Shown: piece by piece, positions 19,457 through 28,746 of the stretch | Numbering within the stretch: the first letter of the stretch is position 1 | Layout of the letters: every line of letters starts with the position of its first letter | DNA from: an uncultured Oscillospiraceae bacterium | GTDB lineage: Bacteria > Bacillota > Clostridia > Oscillospirales > Acutalibacteraceae | Assembly (NCBI GenBank): GCA_900541565.1 | Contig: UQKB01000003.1 | Span: 62,001 to 126,000, forward strand | Direction: 5' to 3' | DNA length: 64,000 bases | Program-made: the position numbers and the translations under genes | The notes under the pieces: model-generated | Databases searched by the model: none | Told to the model about the DNA's origin: nothing | What the model saw: only the letters and a program-made list of their open reading frames with translations

Positions 19457-22400
19457 TTATTTCACACCGACATTATGTTCTCCTAAACGCGCCTTTAATT
19501 CCCGCACCATTACATCGTTTAAATCCACCCACATATTCGCAGGCGCCCGGACCTGTCTTTTTTCTTCCGTAAGCACAAAAATCACAGGGTTTCTTCCGTC
19601 AAATATATCAAGCACCTGTTTTGCTCGTTCATACTCCCTGCAATGCAGATTTTTCACGCGCAGATAAAGCGCCGGGACGGTTCTTTGTAGTTGCTCCACA
19701 GATATATTTGCCGCCGGCGTTTGTCCGGATTCCCCCGCTGTCTGCGGCAGCTCCTTGGTCGCCAGCTTTGCCTGATTGCATAAAAGCTTGGGCTCTTCAT
19801 CCTCCCGCAGGCTGACGGAAGCTAAAATATCCAGCACGTTCCCTTCTAAAAAAAACGTACCGTATTCCGCCAGCGTCTGCGGGAACACCAGCATCTCTAT
19901 GGCGCCTGTCATGTCTTCTACCGTTACAAACGCCATCATTGCATTGTTTTTGGTAGTTTTCAGCTTCACAGAGGAAACAATCGCAATGATACGCACTTTC
20001 GCTGCGTCCCTGTACATCCCATGAACACCGTCGCTTTCAAGGATCTTGATGATCTTATCTGTTCGCAGTGCCTTACAAACGGCGGCATATTCCGCCATAG
20101 GATGGCCGGACAAATACATTCCCGCAATTTCTTTTTCCATTGCAAGCTTTTCATGAATGGGAAAATCCTGCATAGGCGCCAAAACAGGCTCCACACTCTC
20201 AGCGGTAAGTACATCGTCAAAAAAGCTCAGCTGTCCGTCCATATTTTTGCGCCGGTCTTGTTCAAGTCCGTCCAAAATCATTTTTACATTGCTCAGCATT
20301 TCACGGCGGTTTGCTCCCAGATTATCAAGCGCTCCGCTTTTTATCAGGCTTTCTACCGCGCGGCTGTTCATACCGTTTTTGCCATACACACGTTTACAAA
20401 AATTATAAAAAGAGGTGTAGGGGCCGTTTTGCTCGCGCTCGGAAACAATTGCCAGAATAAACCCCCTGCCAAGATTTTTAATGGCCATCAGCCCAAAGCG
20501 GATATCGCCGCCGGAAACTGTAAAACCGTCTGTACTGATATTCACATGCGGCGGCAGCACCTGTATATGCAAGCGGTTGCATTCTGCCGTATAGGCCGCA
20601 AGCTTGTTTGCACTGTCCAGCACGCTGGTAAGCAACGCTGCAAGGTATTCTTTTGGATAATGGCATTTCATCCACGCCGTCTGATAAGAAATATTGGCAT
20701 ATGCAGCGGCGTGCGATTTATTAAAAGCATAGGAGGCAAAGCTTTCCATTTCTCCAAAAACAGAAGCCGCTACCTGCTCATGAATCCCTCTGCGCAGGCA
20801 GCCCTCTACTTCAACCTCTCCGTTTTCATTGACCAGGCCGTGTATAAAAATTTTCCGCTCGCGCTCCATCACATCCTTTTTCTTTTTAGACATCGCGCGC
20901 CGCACAATATCCGCACGGCCAAGCGAATATCCCGCAAGCTTTCTGAATATCTGCATGACCTGCTCCTGATATACAATACAGCCGTAGGTTACCTCTAAAA
21001 TCTCTTTGAGCATGGGGTGCTTATACGTGATCTTTTCCGGATGATGGCGGTTTTCTATATATCTTGGGATAGATTCCATCGGCCCCGGCCTGTACAGGGA
21101 GATAACGGCGATCAGATCTTCCAAAGATTCGGGCTTTAGCTGCGTCAGCACATTCTTCATGCCGGCGGATTCAAACTGAAACACGCCTTCCGACAACCCC
21201 TGCGAAAGCATTTCGTACACGGCTGCGTCGTCTTCCCGAATATCTGTAACAGAAAATTGCGGATTGGTCTTTAAGATCAGCTTTCGGGCATCATCCAGGA
21301 CCGTCAGGTTGCGCAGTCCCAGAAAATCCATTTTTAAAAGTCCCAGCTCCTCAAGCGTGGTCATCGTAAATTGCGTAACGACGGCTTCGTCGTTTTTTGC
21401 CAATGGAACATATGCGCTTACGGGCTGCTCTGTAATAACAACACCCGCCGCGTGCGTTGTTGCATGACGCGGCATTCCCTCAATGCTTTTCGCCATATCA
21501 ATCAGCTTGTGAATCTGTTCGTCTGTATCATACCTGTCCTTTAAATCGGACGATATGGAGAGCGCCTTTTCAATAGTCATACCAAGGTCGTTTGGGACTA
21601 ACTTTGCAACGCCGTCTACAACGCCATAGGGTATAGCAAGGGCCCGCCCCACATCGCGGATGGCGCCGCGTGCCGCCATGGTTCCAAAGGCAATGATCTG
21701 CGCAACATGGTCTGCGCCGTATTTTTGGATTACGTAATCAATGACCTCCTGGCGTCGGTCCTTGCAAAAGTCTATGTCAAAATCCGGCATGCTTACGCGC
21801 TCCGGGTTTAAAAAGCGTTCAAACAGAAGATTATATTTAATAGGGTCTATGCCGGTAATCCCTATGCAGTAAGCCGCAAGACTCCCCGCGCCGGAGCCGC
21901 GCCCCGGCCCGACCGGTATACCCTGCGATTTTGCATATTGAATAAAATCGTTGACGATCAGATAATAATCCACATACCCCATCTGATGCACTGTATTCAG
22001 CTCATATTCCAGCCGGTCAGTCAGCTCCTTTGCCGGATGGTCGCCATAATGCTTATAAAGCCCCTGGTAGCATTGCTCTTTAAAATAGGCAAAATGATCG
22101 TGCCCGCCAGGCACGTCAAAGTGCGGCAGCTTTGTATGCCCAAACTCAAACTCCACATTGCAGCGCTGTGCAATTTTTGCCGTATTATCAAACGCCTGCG
22201 GCTGGTCCGGAAACAGCGCGCGCATCTCTTGCTCTGTCTTTAAATAAAATTCATCGGTTGCAAACTCCATCTTATCGTCGTCCAAAACGGTATGGTTTGT
22301 CTGTATGCATAGCAGGATATGATGCATCTCGCTGTCTTCTTTCGCAATATAGTGGCAGTCGTTTGTGACCACCAGCGGAATGCCCGTTTCCTCTGCAATC

Positions 22401-22972
22401 CGGATCAGCAGAGGGTTTGTCCGCTTTTGGTCTTCTATCCCATGATCCTGCAGTTCAATATAATAGTTGCCCTTTCCAAACACGCTTTGGTAATACAACG
22501 CCTTTTGCTTTGCGCCCTCGTAATCGCCGTTTAAAAGGCGGCGGGGCAGCTCCCCCGCCAAACAGGCAGAAAGACAGATCAAACCTTCGTGGTGCTTTTC
22601 AAGCAACGAATCATCCACGCGCGGTTTATTATAAAAACCCTCTGTCCAGGCCTGTGAAACAATCTGGATTAGGTTTTGGTAGCCTGTGTTGTTCTCGCAT
22701 AACAGCACCATGTGCCGGCTTTCTCTGTCCAGCTCCGGTGTTTTGTCAAACCGCGTTCTGGGCGCAACATAGACCTCGCACCCAATAATGGGCTTTATCC
22801 CCTGTGCCTTTGCAAGCTTATAAAAATCCACGGCTGCATACATCGCGCCGTGGTCTGTAACTGCAATCGCCTGTGCCCCCTGGGCCTTTGCCGTTTCCAC
22901 CAGTTTTTTCAGCCTGCATGCGCCGTCGAGCAGGCTATATTCGCTATGTACATGTAAATGCACAAACGCCAT
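19457..22972 (-). CDS. dnaE: DNA polymerase III alpha subunit DnaE
   Basis: Replicative C-family polymerase of the DnaE type, 1171 residues. The N-terminal PHP domain opens with FVHLHVHSEYSLLDGA. The catalytic palm carries GPGRGSGAGSLAAYC and MPDFDIDFCKDRR (near 395-407), with the metal-binding aspartates. The helix-hairpin-helix and OB (about 965-1080) regions follow. Firmicutes normally also have PolC; DnaE then extends primers on the lagging strand. The start has GAGGTGAT upstream. It lies between whiA and pfkA, an order common in Firmicutes. Confidence 0.97.
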   Translation of the reverse strand: MAFVHLHVHSEYSLLDGACRLKKLVETAKAQGAQAIAVTDHGAMYAAVDFYKLAKAQGIKPIIGCEVYVAPRTRFDKTPELDRESRHMVLLCENNTGYQNLIQIVSQAWTEGFYNKPRVDDSLLEKHHEGLICLSACLAGELPRRLLNGDYEGAKQKALYYQSVFGKGNYYIELQDHGIEDQKRTNPLLIRIAEETGIPLVVTNDCHYIAKEDSEMHHILLCIQTNHTVLDDDKMEFATDEFYLKTEQEMRALFPDQPQAFDNTAKIAQRCNVEFEFGHTKLPHFDVPGGHDHFAYFKEQCYQGLYKHYGDHPAKELTDRLEYELNTVHQMGYVDYYLIVNDFIQYAKSQGIPVGPGRGSGAGSLAAYCIGITGIDPIKYNLLFERFLNPERVSMPDFDIDFCKDRRQEVIDYVIQKYGADHVAQIIAFGTMAARGAIRDVGRALAIPYGVVDGVAKLVPNDLGMTIEKALSISSDLKDRYDTDEQIHKLIDMAKSIEGMPRHATTHAAGVVITEQPVSAYVPLAKNDEAVVTQFTMTTLEELGLLKMDFLGLRNLTVLDDARKLILKTNPQFSVTDIREDDAAVYEMLSQGLSEGVFQFESAGMKNVLTQLKPESLEDLIAVISLYRPGPMESIPRYIENRHHPEKITYKHPMLKEILEVTYGCIVYQEQVMQIFRKLAGYSLGRADIVRRAMSKKKKDVMERERKIFIHGLVNENGEVEVEGCLRRGIHEQVAASVFGEMESFASYAFNKSHAAAYANISYQTAWMKCHYPKEYLAALLTSVLDSANKLAAYTAECNRLHIQVLPPHVNISTDGFTVSGGDIRFGLMAIKNLGRGFILAIVSEREQNGPYTSFYNFCKRVYGKNGMNSRAVESLIKSGALDNLGANRREMLSNVKMILDGLEQDRRKNMDGQLSFFDDVLTAESVEPVLAPMQDFPIHEKLAMEKEIAGMYLSGHPMAEYAAVCKALRTDKIIKILESDGVHGMYRDAAKVRIIAIVSSVKLKTTKNNAMMAFVTVEDMTGAIEMLVFPQTLAEYGTFFLEGNVLDILASVSLREDEEPKLLCNQAKLATKELPQTAGESGQTPAANISVEQLQRTVPALYLRVKNLHCREYERAKQVLDIFDGRNPVIFVLTEEKRQVRAPANMWVDLNDVMVRELKARLGEHNVGVK

Positions 22973-23091
22973 AAAATCACCTCATTGCTATCCAAAAAAC
23001 ATACCGCTACCGCAATTACAGCGGGTATTGACCGTAAATAAAGAGGCCCCGCCTTTGCGTCGCCGTACAACGTATAATTTTTCAGAACAAA

Positions 23092-24018
23092 TTACGCCTC
23101 TTCCATTTCCCGTGCGATTTCCATGATCCGCTGCATCCTATGGTTTACGCCGCTGCGGCTGATCGGCATTTTAAGCTGCTTACCCAAATCACGCAGCGAA
23201 AGCTCCGGGTATGCAATACGCAGCAGCGCTACCTCTTTTAAATCGTCCGGTAAAAAATCCAACCCCTTTGCATGCGCAATTTTCTCAATCGCCTTGATTT
23301 GAAGCGCTGCCGCCTGCGCCGTTTTATGAATATTTGCAATTTCAGAATTAGTCTTGCGGTTGGCCGTATTTCGGATGTCCTTATATATTTTTTCCTGCAT
23401 AATCGACATAGCTGCAACCGGCGCGCCGATAAACGTCAGAAAATCAGAAATCTGCTCACTGTCCTTAATATAGGCGATAAAGCTCCCTTTTCGGTTAATC
23501 GTGCGCGGTTCTTTTGTAAGCTCCGTTACTTCAGATATCAGACGGCATAAATCGCTGCAAAGATTTTTGTAAGGCATGCTGAATTCCAGATGATACTCTT
23601 TTTGCGGATTGGTAACCGTGCCGCAGCAAAGAAACACGCCGCGCAAAAAGGCGGCCACAGCGCTTTCATCATCCAAATTTGCACGATTGATGCGAAGGTT
23701 CAGCTGTGCGCTTCCATGCCCAAGATCCGTAAAAATTTTTTTGCAGTCGTGCTCGTCCGGCACGGTCACCGTAAACAGGTGCGCACCGCCCCTTTTTCTT
23801 GTAAGCGCCGTCTTTTTTTCCGTAACAGCCTGCCACACCTCCGCCAGAAGCTCCATATACCGGCTGGCTACAAAAGCGTTTTCTGTACTGAATACAATCT
23901 TTTGTTCCGAAAAGTTTTTGGCAAATAATAAAAGCCCATACCCTTCCGCTCTTTGCAGAGCAAAATGATGGCTTGCAATTTGGCACAGCTCGCGCTTTGT
24001 ATCAAAGGCAAACGACAT
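23092..24018 (-). CDS. whiA: WhiA sporulation/cell-division regulator
   Basis: WhiA joins a LAGLIDADG homing-endonuclease-like domain without the catalytic residues to a C-terminal helix-turn-helix. In Streptomyces it controls sporulation septation and in Bacillus it influences cell division. I start at the ATG at 24016-24018 (MSFAFDTKRELCQ), supported by AAAGGA, giving 308 residues; the longer frame adds nine odd residues. The AAFLRGVFLCCGTVTNPQKEYHLEF block and the C-terminal ELSLRDLGKQLKMPISRSGVNHR helix-turn-helix are clear. It follows rapZ by 36 bases; yvcK, usually between them, is absent. Confidence 0.96.
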   Translation of the reverse strand: MSFAFDTKRELCQIASHHFALQRAEGYGLLLFAKNFSEQKIVFSTENAFVASRYMELLAEVWQAVTEKKTALTRKRGGAHLFTVTVPDEHDCKKIFTDLGHGSAQLNLRINRANLDDESAVAAFLRGVFLCCGTVTNPQKEYHLEFSMPYKNLCSDLCRLISEVTELTKEPRTINRKGSFIAYIKDSEQISDFLTFIGAPVAAMSIMQEKIYKDIRNTANRKTNSEIANIHKTAQAAALQIKAIEKIAHAKGLDFLPDDLKEVALLRIAYPELSLRDLGKQLKMPISRSGVNHRMQRIMEIAREMEEA

Positions 24019-24054
24019 ATTCCTACGTTCCTTTCCAATATACACCTTTAAAGG

Positions 24055-24918
24055 TTAGGCTTTCCGAATATCCCTGTGGTGGATGCTCGCGCGCTGACCA
24101 TTGTCGACAAGATGAGTATAAAGCAGCCTTGCAAGCGCAACGCTGCGGTGTTTTCCTCCTGTACAGCCAAACGCAATCACAAGCTGGCTTTTTCCTTCTT
24201 CAATATAAAGCGGCAGTGTGTAGTCCACCAGGTCAAAGACCCGCTTGACAAGCCCCTGAGTCTGCTCCCATTTCAAAACATATTCCCGTACGTCTTCATC
24301 AAGCCCGGTCTTATGCTTAAGCGCTTCAATATAAAACGGGTTCGGCAGACAGCGAACGTCAAAAACCAGATCAGCCTCCGACGGCGCGCCATATTTAAAA
24401 CCAAACGACATGCACGTTACCGTAAGCGCCAGATGCGCTTCCCCCAAAAACAATGTGGAAACACGCTCCTTAAGCTGTGCCGGGGAAAGATGGGTTGTAT
24501 CAATGGTATAATCCGCATGCTCTTTTACACTTTTTAAAAGTTCTGATTCCAAATTAACCGCCTCTATGGTAGAGCCGCGATAGGTTTCGCTTAACGGATG
24601 CTTCCGGCGCGTTTCCTTATATCTTGTAAGCAACACATCCTTTTTGGTGTCCAAAAACATAATTTTAAAGGGTTTATTTTCCCCTCTGAGCTTTGACAGA
24701 ATATCTCTAAAGCTTTGAAAATCTTCCCCTGTACGGATATTGGTTACCACTGCAACCTGCTTCATCCTTTCTTCAGATGAATTTTTACATAAATCATAGA
24801 AGGTGGGAATCAAAACAGGGGGAAGATTATCCACACAATAAAAATCTATATCTTCCAGCGCATGCATGGCAATCGTTTTGCCGGCGCCGGAAAGTCCCGT
24901 TATAATGACAAACTCCAT
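24055..24918 (-). CDS. rapZ: RNase adapter / nucleotide-binding protein RapZ
   Basis: RapZ (YvcJ in Bacillus) is a P-loop protein that binds nucleotides and UDP-sugars; in Escherichia coli it targets the sRNA GlmZ for RNase E cleavage. The role in Firmicutes is less clear. The Walker A motif GLSGAGKT is at 8-15. The C-terminal domain shows IAFGCTGGKHRSVALA. I choose the ATG at 24916-24918, preceded by GGGAGGT, giving 287 residues, the usual length, over an 18-codon longer frame. The gene is 26 bases after murB. Confidence 0.96.
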   Translation of the reverse strand: MEFVIITGLSGAGKTIAMHALEDIDFYCVDNLPPVLIPTFYDLCKNSSEERMKQVAVVTNIRTGEDFQSFRDILSKLRGENKPFKIMFLDTKKDVLLTRYKETRRKHPLSETYRGSTIEAVNLESELLKSVKEHADYTIDTTHLSPAQLKERVSTLFLGEAHLALTVTCMSFGFKYGAPSEADLVFDVRCLPNPFYIEALKHKTGLDEDVREYVLKWEQTQGLVKRVFDLVDYTLPLYIEEGKSQLVIAFGCTGGKHRSVALARLLYTHLVDNGQRASIHHRDIRKA

Positions 24919-24944
24919 TGTATATACCTCCCGTAAAATACGGT

Positions 24945-25856
24945 TTATCTGCCCACATATCGCACTTCGCAAACAAGATCCACATCAAAATCACTGCGCA
25001 CCGTGTTTTGAATATGCCGGATTAAGTCCAAAACGTCCTGCGCCGTAGCGTTGCCCCGGTTGATAATAAAACCCGCATGCTTTCGGCTGATTTCAGCACC
25101 GCCTATCCTGTAGCCCTTTAAGCCGGCCTGCTCGATTAAGGTTCCTGCAAAATGGCCTTCCGGTCTTTTAAAAACGCTGCCGGCACTCGGGTATTCCAAC
25201 GGTTGTTTTTCCCTGCGCCGCCGCATAAATTCATCCATTCTGTTCCGGATTTCTGTTTCCGAATCCTTTTGCAGCTTAACGACAATTCCTGTAATGACAA
25301 ACCCATTGTCCGCATATACGCTGTGACGGTAGGAAAACTGCAAATCCTTTTTTTCTATACTGCCAACCGTTCCGTCCGGTGTTACATGGTGGCAGCAAAG
25401 CAGCACGTCCTTCATCTCTCCCGTATAAGCGCCCGCATTCATAAACGCGGCCCCCCCGGCACTGCCGGGGATTCCCCATGCAAACTCCAGCCCGCTTAAA
25501 GAATGCTCACAGGCAAACGCACAAAGCCTTGCAAGGCTGACACCCGCCCCGCAAAAGACGGTATCGTCATCCACTAAAGAAATGCTTTTAAAATCGCCGT
25601 CAAGCCGCAGAACGACCCCTTCTATCCCCTGGTCTGAAACCAGCAGGTTCGAGCCTCTGCCCAGGATAAAGCAGGGCGCACCTTGCGTTTTGCACGCCTT
25701 TAAAACTGCAACCAGTCCGTTTAAGCTTTTTGCCGTAACCAAAATCTGTGCGTTTCCGCCAATTTTAAAGGTCGTGTAGCTTTTCATTGGCTCGTTTTCC
25801 TTTACATCACAGCCAAAATCTAAAGCTGTTTCTTTGATGCGGTCAAGATTTGTCAT
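24945..25856 (-). CDS. murB: UDP-N-acetylenolpyruvoylglucosamine reductase
   Basis: MurB reduces UDP-GlcNAc-enolpyruvate to UDP-MurNAc with NADPH and FAD, the second committed step of peptidoglycan synthesis. The 303-residue protein has the FAD-binding pattern TTFKIGGNAQ, LGRGSNLLVSD, and GLEFAWGIPGSAGGAAFMNAG. The catalytic serine lies in YPSAGSVFKRPEG (near 225). It is a type II MurB by length and motifs. The start has GGAGGGG five bases upstream. Member of the hprK-PHP-murB-rapZ-whiA cluster. Confidence 0.97.
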   Translation of the reverse strand: MTNLDRIKETALDFGCDVKENEPMKSYTTFKIGGNAQILVTAKSLNGLVAVLKACKTQGAPCFILGRGSNLLVSDQGIEGVVLRLDGDFKSISLVDDDTVFCGAGVSLARLCAFACEHSLSGLEFAWGIPGSAGGAAFMNAGAYTGEMKDVLLCCHHVTPDGTVGSIEKKDLQFSYRHSVYADNGFVITGIVVKLQKDSETEIRNRMDEFMRRRREKQPLEYPSAGSVFKRPEGHFAGTLIEQAGLKGYRIGGAEISRKHAGFIINRGNATAQDVLDLIRHIQNTVRSDFDVDLVCEVRYVGR

Positions 25857-25904
25857 AGCCCCTCCAAATATGTATGATATACGCCAGCAGCAAAACCCTT
25901 TTTA

Positions 25905-26624
25905 TTAAAGAGATATGCCGCAGGCGCGCAGATAATCCTTAAATCGCCCGGTATCAGCATTTACAATAAGCTCCTGCGGAAAATCAATTTCTGCAAGCAT
26001 GGCAAGCGCCGGGTCTACGTTTCCAACCGCTGTGGAAAAATGGGCATCCGAATTCACCACAATATACGCGCCAACCTTTTTGCAGATTTTTGCAATTTTC
26101 ATACAGTTTTCCACCGAGTTTTTCCGAACGCGGAACGTTGCGTTGTTGATTTCAATCAGCTTTCCCTGTGCAGCAAATTGCGGAATAACCTTTTCATAAT
26201 CGTAGACATAAGCAGGCGCGCCGCTATGCCCGATCACCCGAACATGCGGGTTTTCCGCCACGCGCAGCCAAAGCTGCGTACATGCCTCATACGACGGTTC
26301 TCCGTCGAGTAAAAGCCCATGGATAGAAGCCACAATCCACTCCATCTTTTTTTGTATATCCTGCGGGGCATCCAAATTTCCGTCAAAATCAATCACATTG
26401 GCTTCCATCCCTCTTAATACGCGTACACCGTAAAGCGTGGGCGGAATTGCGTGCAGGTTCTCAAAAAACCACTCTCCGGGGGCTCCCGGCATTCTGTATG
26501 CATGGTCGGTAAGCGCAATCGCGTACAGCCCCTTTTCCTTTGCCGCCGTAACCATTTCCTGTGCCGTGCTGTAGGCATGGGTGGAAGCAAGCGTGTGCGT
26601 GTGCGTATCTGCAATAATTTTCAT
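25905..26624 (-). CDS. PHP-family phosphoesterase (YcdX-like)
   Basis: A 239-residue PHP-domain metal-dependent phosphoesterase of the YcdX group. The metal ligands are evident: DTHTHT (7-12), LTDHAYRMP (near 39), the Glu in RGMEAN (near 73), SIHG (near 99), GHSG (near 132) and NSDAHFS (near 192). Substrate is unknown; related proteins are called phosphatases. The family often lies beside hprK, murB and rapZ in clostridia, as here, 36 bases after hprK. Confidence 0.88.
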   Translation of the reverse strand: MKIIADTHTHTLASTHAYSTAQEMVTAAKEKGLYAIALTDHAYRMPGAPGEWFFENLHAIPPTLYGVRVLRGMEANVIDFDGNLDAPQDIQKKMEWIVASIHGLLLDGEPSYEACTQLWLRVAENPHVRVIGHSGAPAYVYDYEKVIPQFAAQGKLIEINNATFRVRKNSVENCMKIAKICKKVGAYIVVNSDAHFSTAVGNVDPALAMLAEIDFPQELIVNADTGRFKDYLRACGISL

Positions 26625-26660
26625 AATACAAATCCCTCTTTAAAATGTACAACGCATAAA

Positions 26661-27629
26661 TTATGGCGCCCAGTCTATCTTGTTCTTTCCGCTTACCTCA
26701 TCCTTGGTAAATTCCATGCCAAGGCTTGCAAGCAGCTCCTGTGCCGCGTTATATCCCATCTTTTTCTGCCGGTTGTTCATGGCGGCTACTTCAATAATGA
26801 CCGCCAAGTTTCTGCCTGGCTTTACGGGGATGGTAAGCACCGGAACGTTGATTCCAAGGATATCCATATACTCATTGTCCATACCCATACGGTCATATAC
26901 CTTGGAGCTGTCCCAAATTTCCATATTAATCACAATATCGATCTTTTCTGTCAACTTAACGGCGCCCATACCAAAGATCCTGCGTGCGTTGATAATACCA
27001 ATGCCGCGCAGCTCAATAAAATGGCGGATATTCTCCGGCGAAGAACCCACAAGCGATTTATTGGAAACACGGCGAATTTCCACCGCGTCATCCGCAATCA
27101 GGCGGTGTCCCCTTTTAATCAGCTCAATTGCCGTTTCGCTTTTTCCCACGCCACTGTCACCGATGAGCAAAATTCCTTCGCCGTAAACCTCCACCAATAC
27201 GCCATGGCGTGTAACGCGCGGGGCAAGCTCCACATTTAAATGCGAAACAAGCGCCGCGCTTAAAGAAGAGGTTGCATCCGCAGAGCGCAGAACCGGCACC
27301 TGATATTGCTTGCAGATATCCATCAGCTCTTCAGAAAGCGGCAAATTCCTTGCAACTATCACAGCCGGCGGTTTTTTCTCAATAATATCGGTCAATATCT
27401 TTATCTTTTGATCGCACGCAAGCTGGCTTAAATAGGCGCTTTCTGTATTCCCAAGAATAATAATGCGCGTTTTATCAAAAAAGTCCAGAAAACCTGTAAG
27501 CTCCAGCCCGGGACGGTTAATATCCCGCGAAGAAATCAATATTTTTTCAGGATCTTCAGGCATATATGCCGTTTCCAACGAAAGCTCCTGTATAAGGTTT
27601 GCAAGCGACACCGTAAATACGGAAGACAC
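26661..27629 (-). CDS. hprK: HPr kinase/phosphorylase
   Basis: HprK phosphorylates Ser46 of HPr when fructose 1,6-bisphosphate is high and removes it with inorganic phosphate, controlling carbon catabolite repression. The Walker A motif GDSGVGKS is at 157-164, followed by IADDAVEIRR and the HprK signature IELRGIGIINARRIFG (near 202). I start at the GTG at 27627-27629, with GGCGG seven bases upstream, giving 322 residues. A longer TTG-started frame overlaps the predicted -10 box, so it would not be transcribed. No HPr or Crh gene is in the window. Confidence 0.95.
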   Translation of the reverse strand: MSSVFTVSLANLIQELSLETAYMPEDPEKILISSRDINRPGLELTGFLDFFDKTRIIILGNTESAYLSQLACDQKIKILTDIIEKKPPAVIVARNLPLSEELMDICKQYQVPVLRSADATSSLSAALVSHLNVELAPRVTRHGVLVEVYGEGILLIGDSGVGKSETAIELIKRGHRLIADDAVEIRRVSNKSLVGSSPENIRHFIELRGIGIINARRIFGMGAVKLTEKIDIVINMEIWDSSKVYDRMGMDNEYMDILGINVPVLTIPVKPGRNLAVIIEVAAMNNRQKKMGYNAAQELLASLGMEFTKDEVSGKNKIDWAP

Positions 27630-27652
27630 AACCCCACCGCCTTTATATTTCA

Positions 27653-27681
27653 AGTATCTTTATTATAGCTTAAAACGTCAA
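27653..27681 (-). promoter_or_regulatory. Sigma-A promoter of hprK cluster
   Basis: TTGACG (27676-27681), 17-base spacer and GATACT (27653-27658) on the minus strand. The implied start site is about 15 bases upstream of the GTG start chosen for hprK. Confidence 0.55.
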
Positions 27682-27711
27682 GCTTTTAAAGGGGGTTTGG
27701 TCAAATTTTAT

Positions 27712-28746
27712 TTAGTTGACTTTTATATCGGCCGTTACTGTAAATTCTGCTTTGTTAAGGGCCGACAGCGGGTCATCCAAAGCCTTAAAATAGGCTCCGT
27801 TCGTTTGCATCAGGCGTTTTAAAAAACCAAAAACATCTGCATTGTGCTGCTTAATACACGTTTCAATTGCATTTTTACACACTTGTGTTGCTCTTTCCTG
27901 CAGAGAATCCTGCACTTCTGTCTTTAACTTATGCTCTGCATACACGTCTGCATGTGCGGAAATCTTTATATGGTAAGAAAGCGTTTCTCCCAGAATTTCA
28001 GGCGAAATATCGCTTTTACAGTTGGAAAGCGTAAAATCCACCGTATCATTTTCATTAAGAATCAGCTCTGATGCCGTATCTGCCCTGCCGCTGATCATCA
28101 GCGCGCCAAGCGATTCCTCCGGCGACAGAAAAAATGACAGGCGGTCTTTCTGAAACACAGCGGTTCCTACCGCTTGGACCGTTTCCCCATCTGTTGTAAG
28201 GCACAGGGTCTTCGGTGCAGTTATACCGCTTAACAGGTCGTTTTCCATCTGCATCAATGTAGATACAATCGCTCTGCCGCTCTTTTTTTCGTTTTCTGCC
28301 AGCATATCAATCTGCTGCGCCGTTACTTCTTTTGTCTGCATAATCACAGCAGCCTTCTGCTGTGCTACAAAAATATTTACATTGGGACGTGATTCATAAT
28401 ACGTTGTAAAAAAAGACAACGGCTCTTCAAACCCTGCTTTGGCCATTTCCTCCCCTAAAAGAATGAACAGGTTCTGGCTGTAAAGCGGCTCTTTACCCGT
28501 TTGCATAATGCTGTTGGTCATACAATCCATTACGCTTTTTCCGCTTGCCGACATACTTTTTGTACGCGGCTCCTCCGCTGCATCATCGGTATCCAAATAT
28601 AAAAGCGTCAGCTGGTACTCCTGCCCCTGTTTATCAATTCCAATTCCCTGTATGATCAAGCGCTCGCTGAGCTGCCGCGCGCCGGTGCAGGAGGCCAGAT
28701 TGAGCACCAGCAGCAGGCAAAGCAGGCATATCCCTGTTTTTTTCAA
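27712..28746 (-). CDS. gerAC: Germination receptor lipoprotein subunit, GerAC family
   Basis: The C subunit of a GerA-type spore germinant receptor, a lipoprotein on the outer face of the inner spore membrane. The signal sequence MKKTGICLLCLLLVLNLASC ends in a lipobox with Cys20, followed by the family opening RQLSERLIIQGIGIDK. The 344-residue length is usual. The C-terminal half (about 230-344) is the typical Ger(x)C domain. Its ATG overlaps the gerAB stop by four bases. Last gene of gerAA-AB-AC. Confidence 0.95.
   Translation of the reverse strand: MKKTGICLLCLLLVLNLASCTGARQLSERLIIQGIGIDKQGQEYQLTLLYLDTDDAAEEPRTKSMSASGKSVMDCMTNSIMQTGKEPLYSQNLFILLGEEMAKAGFEEPLSFFTTYYESRPNVNIFVAQQKAAVIMQTKEVTAQQIDMLAENEKKSGRAIVSTLMQMENDLLSGITAPKTLCLTTDGETVQAVGTAVFQKDRLSFFLSPEESLGALMISGRADTASELILNENDTVDFTLSNCKSDISPEILGETLSYHIKISAHADVYAEHKLKTEVQDSLQERATQVCKNAIETCIKQHNADVFGFLKRLMQTNGAYFKALDDPLSALNKAEFTVTADIKVN

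Noticed and set aside
20021..20998. Long plus-strand open frame inside dnaE
   Set aside because: It is antisense to conserved DNA polymerase sequence and shows no family motifs; composition explains its length.
27630..27653. Upstream TTG start for hprK
   Set aside because: The TTG overlaps the likely -10 box and has no ribosome site; the GTG at 27627 has one.
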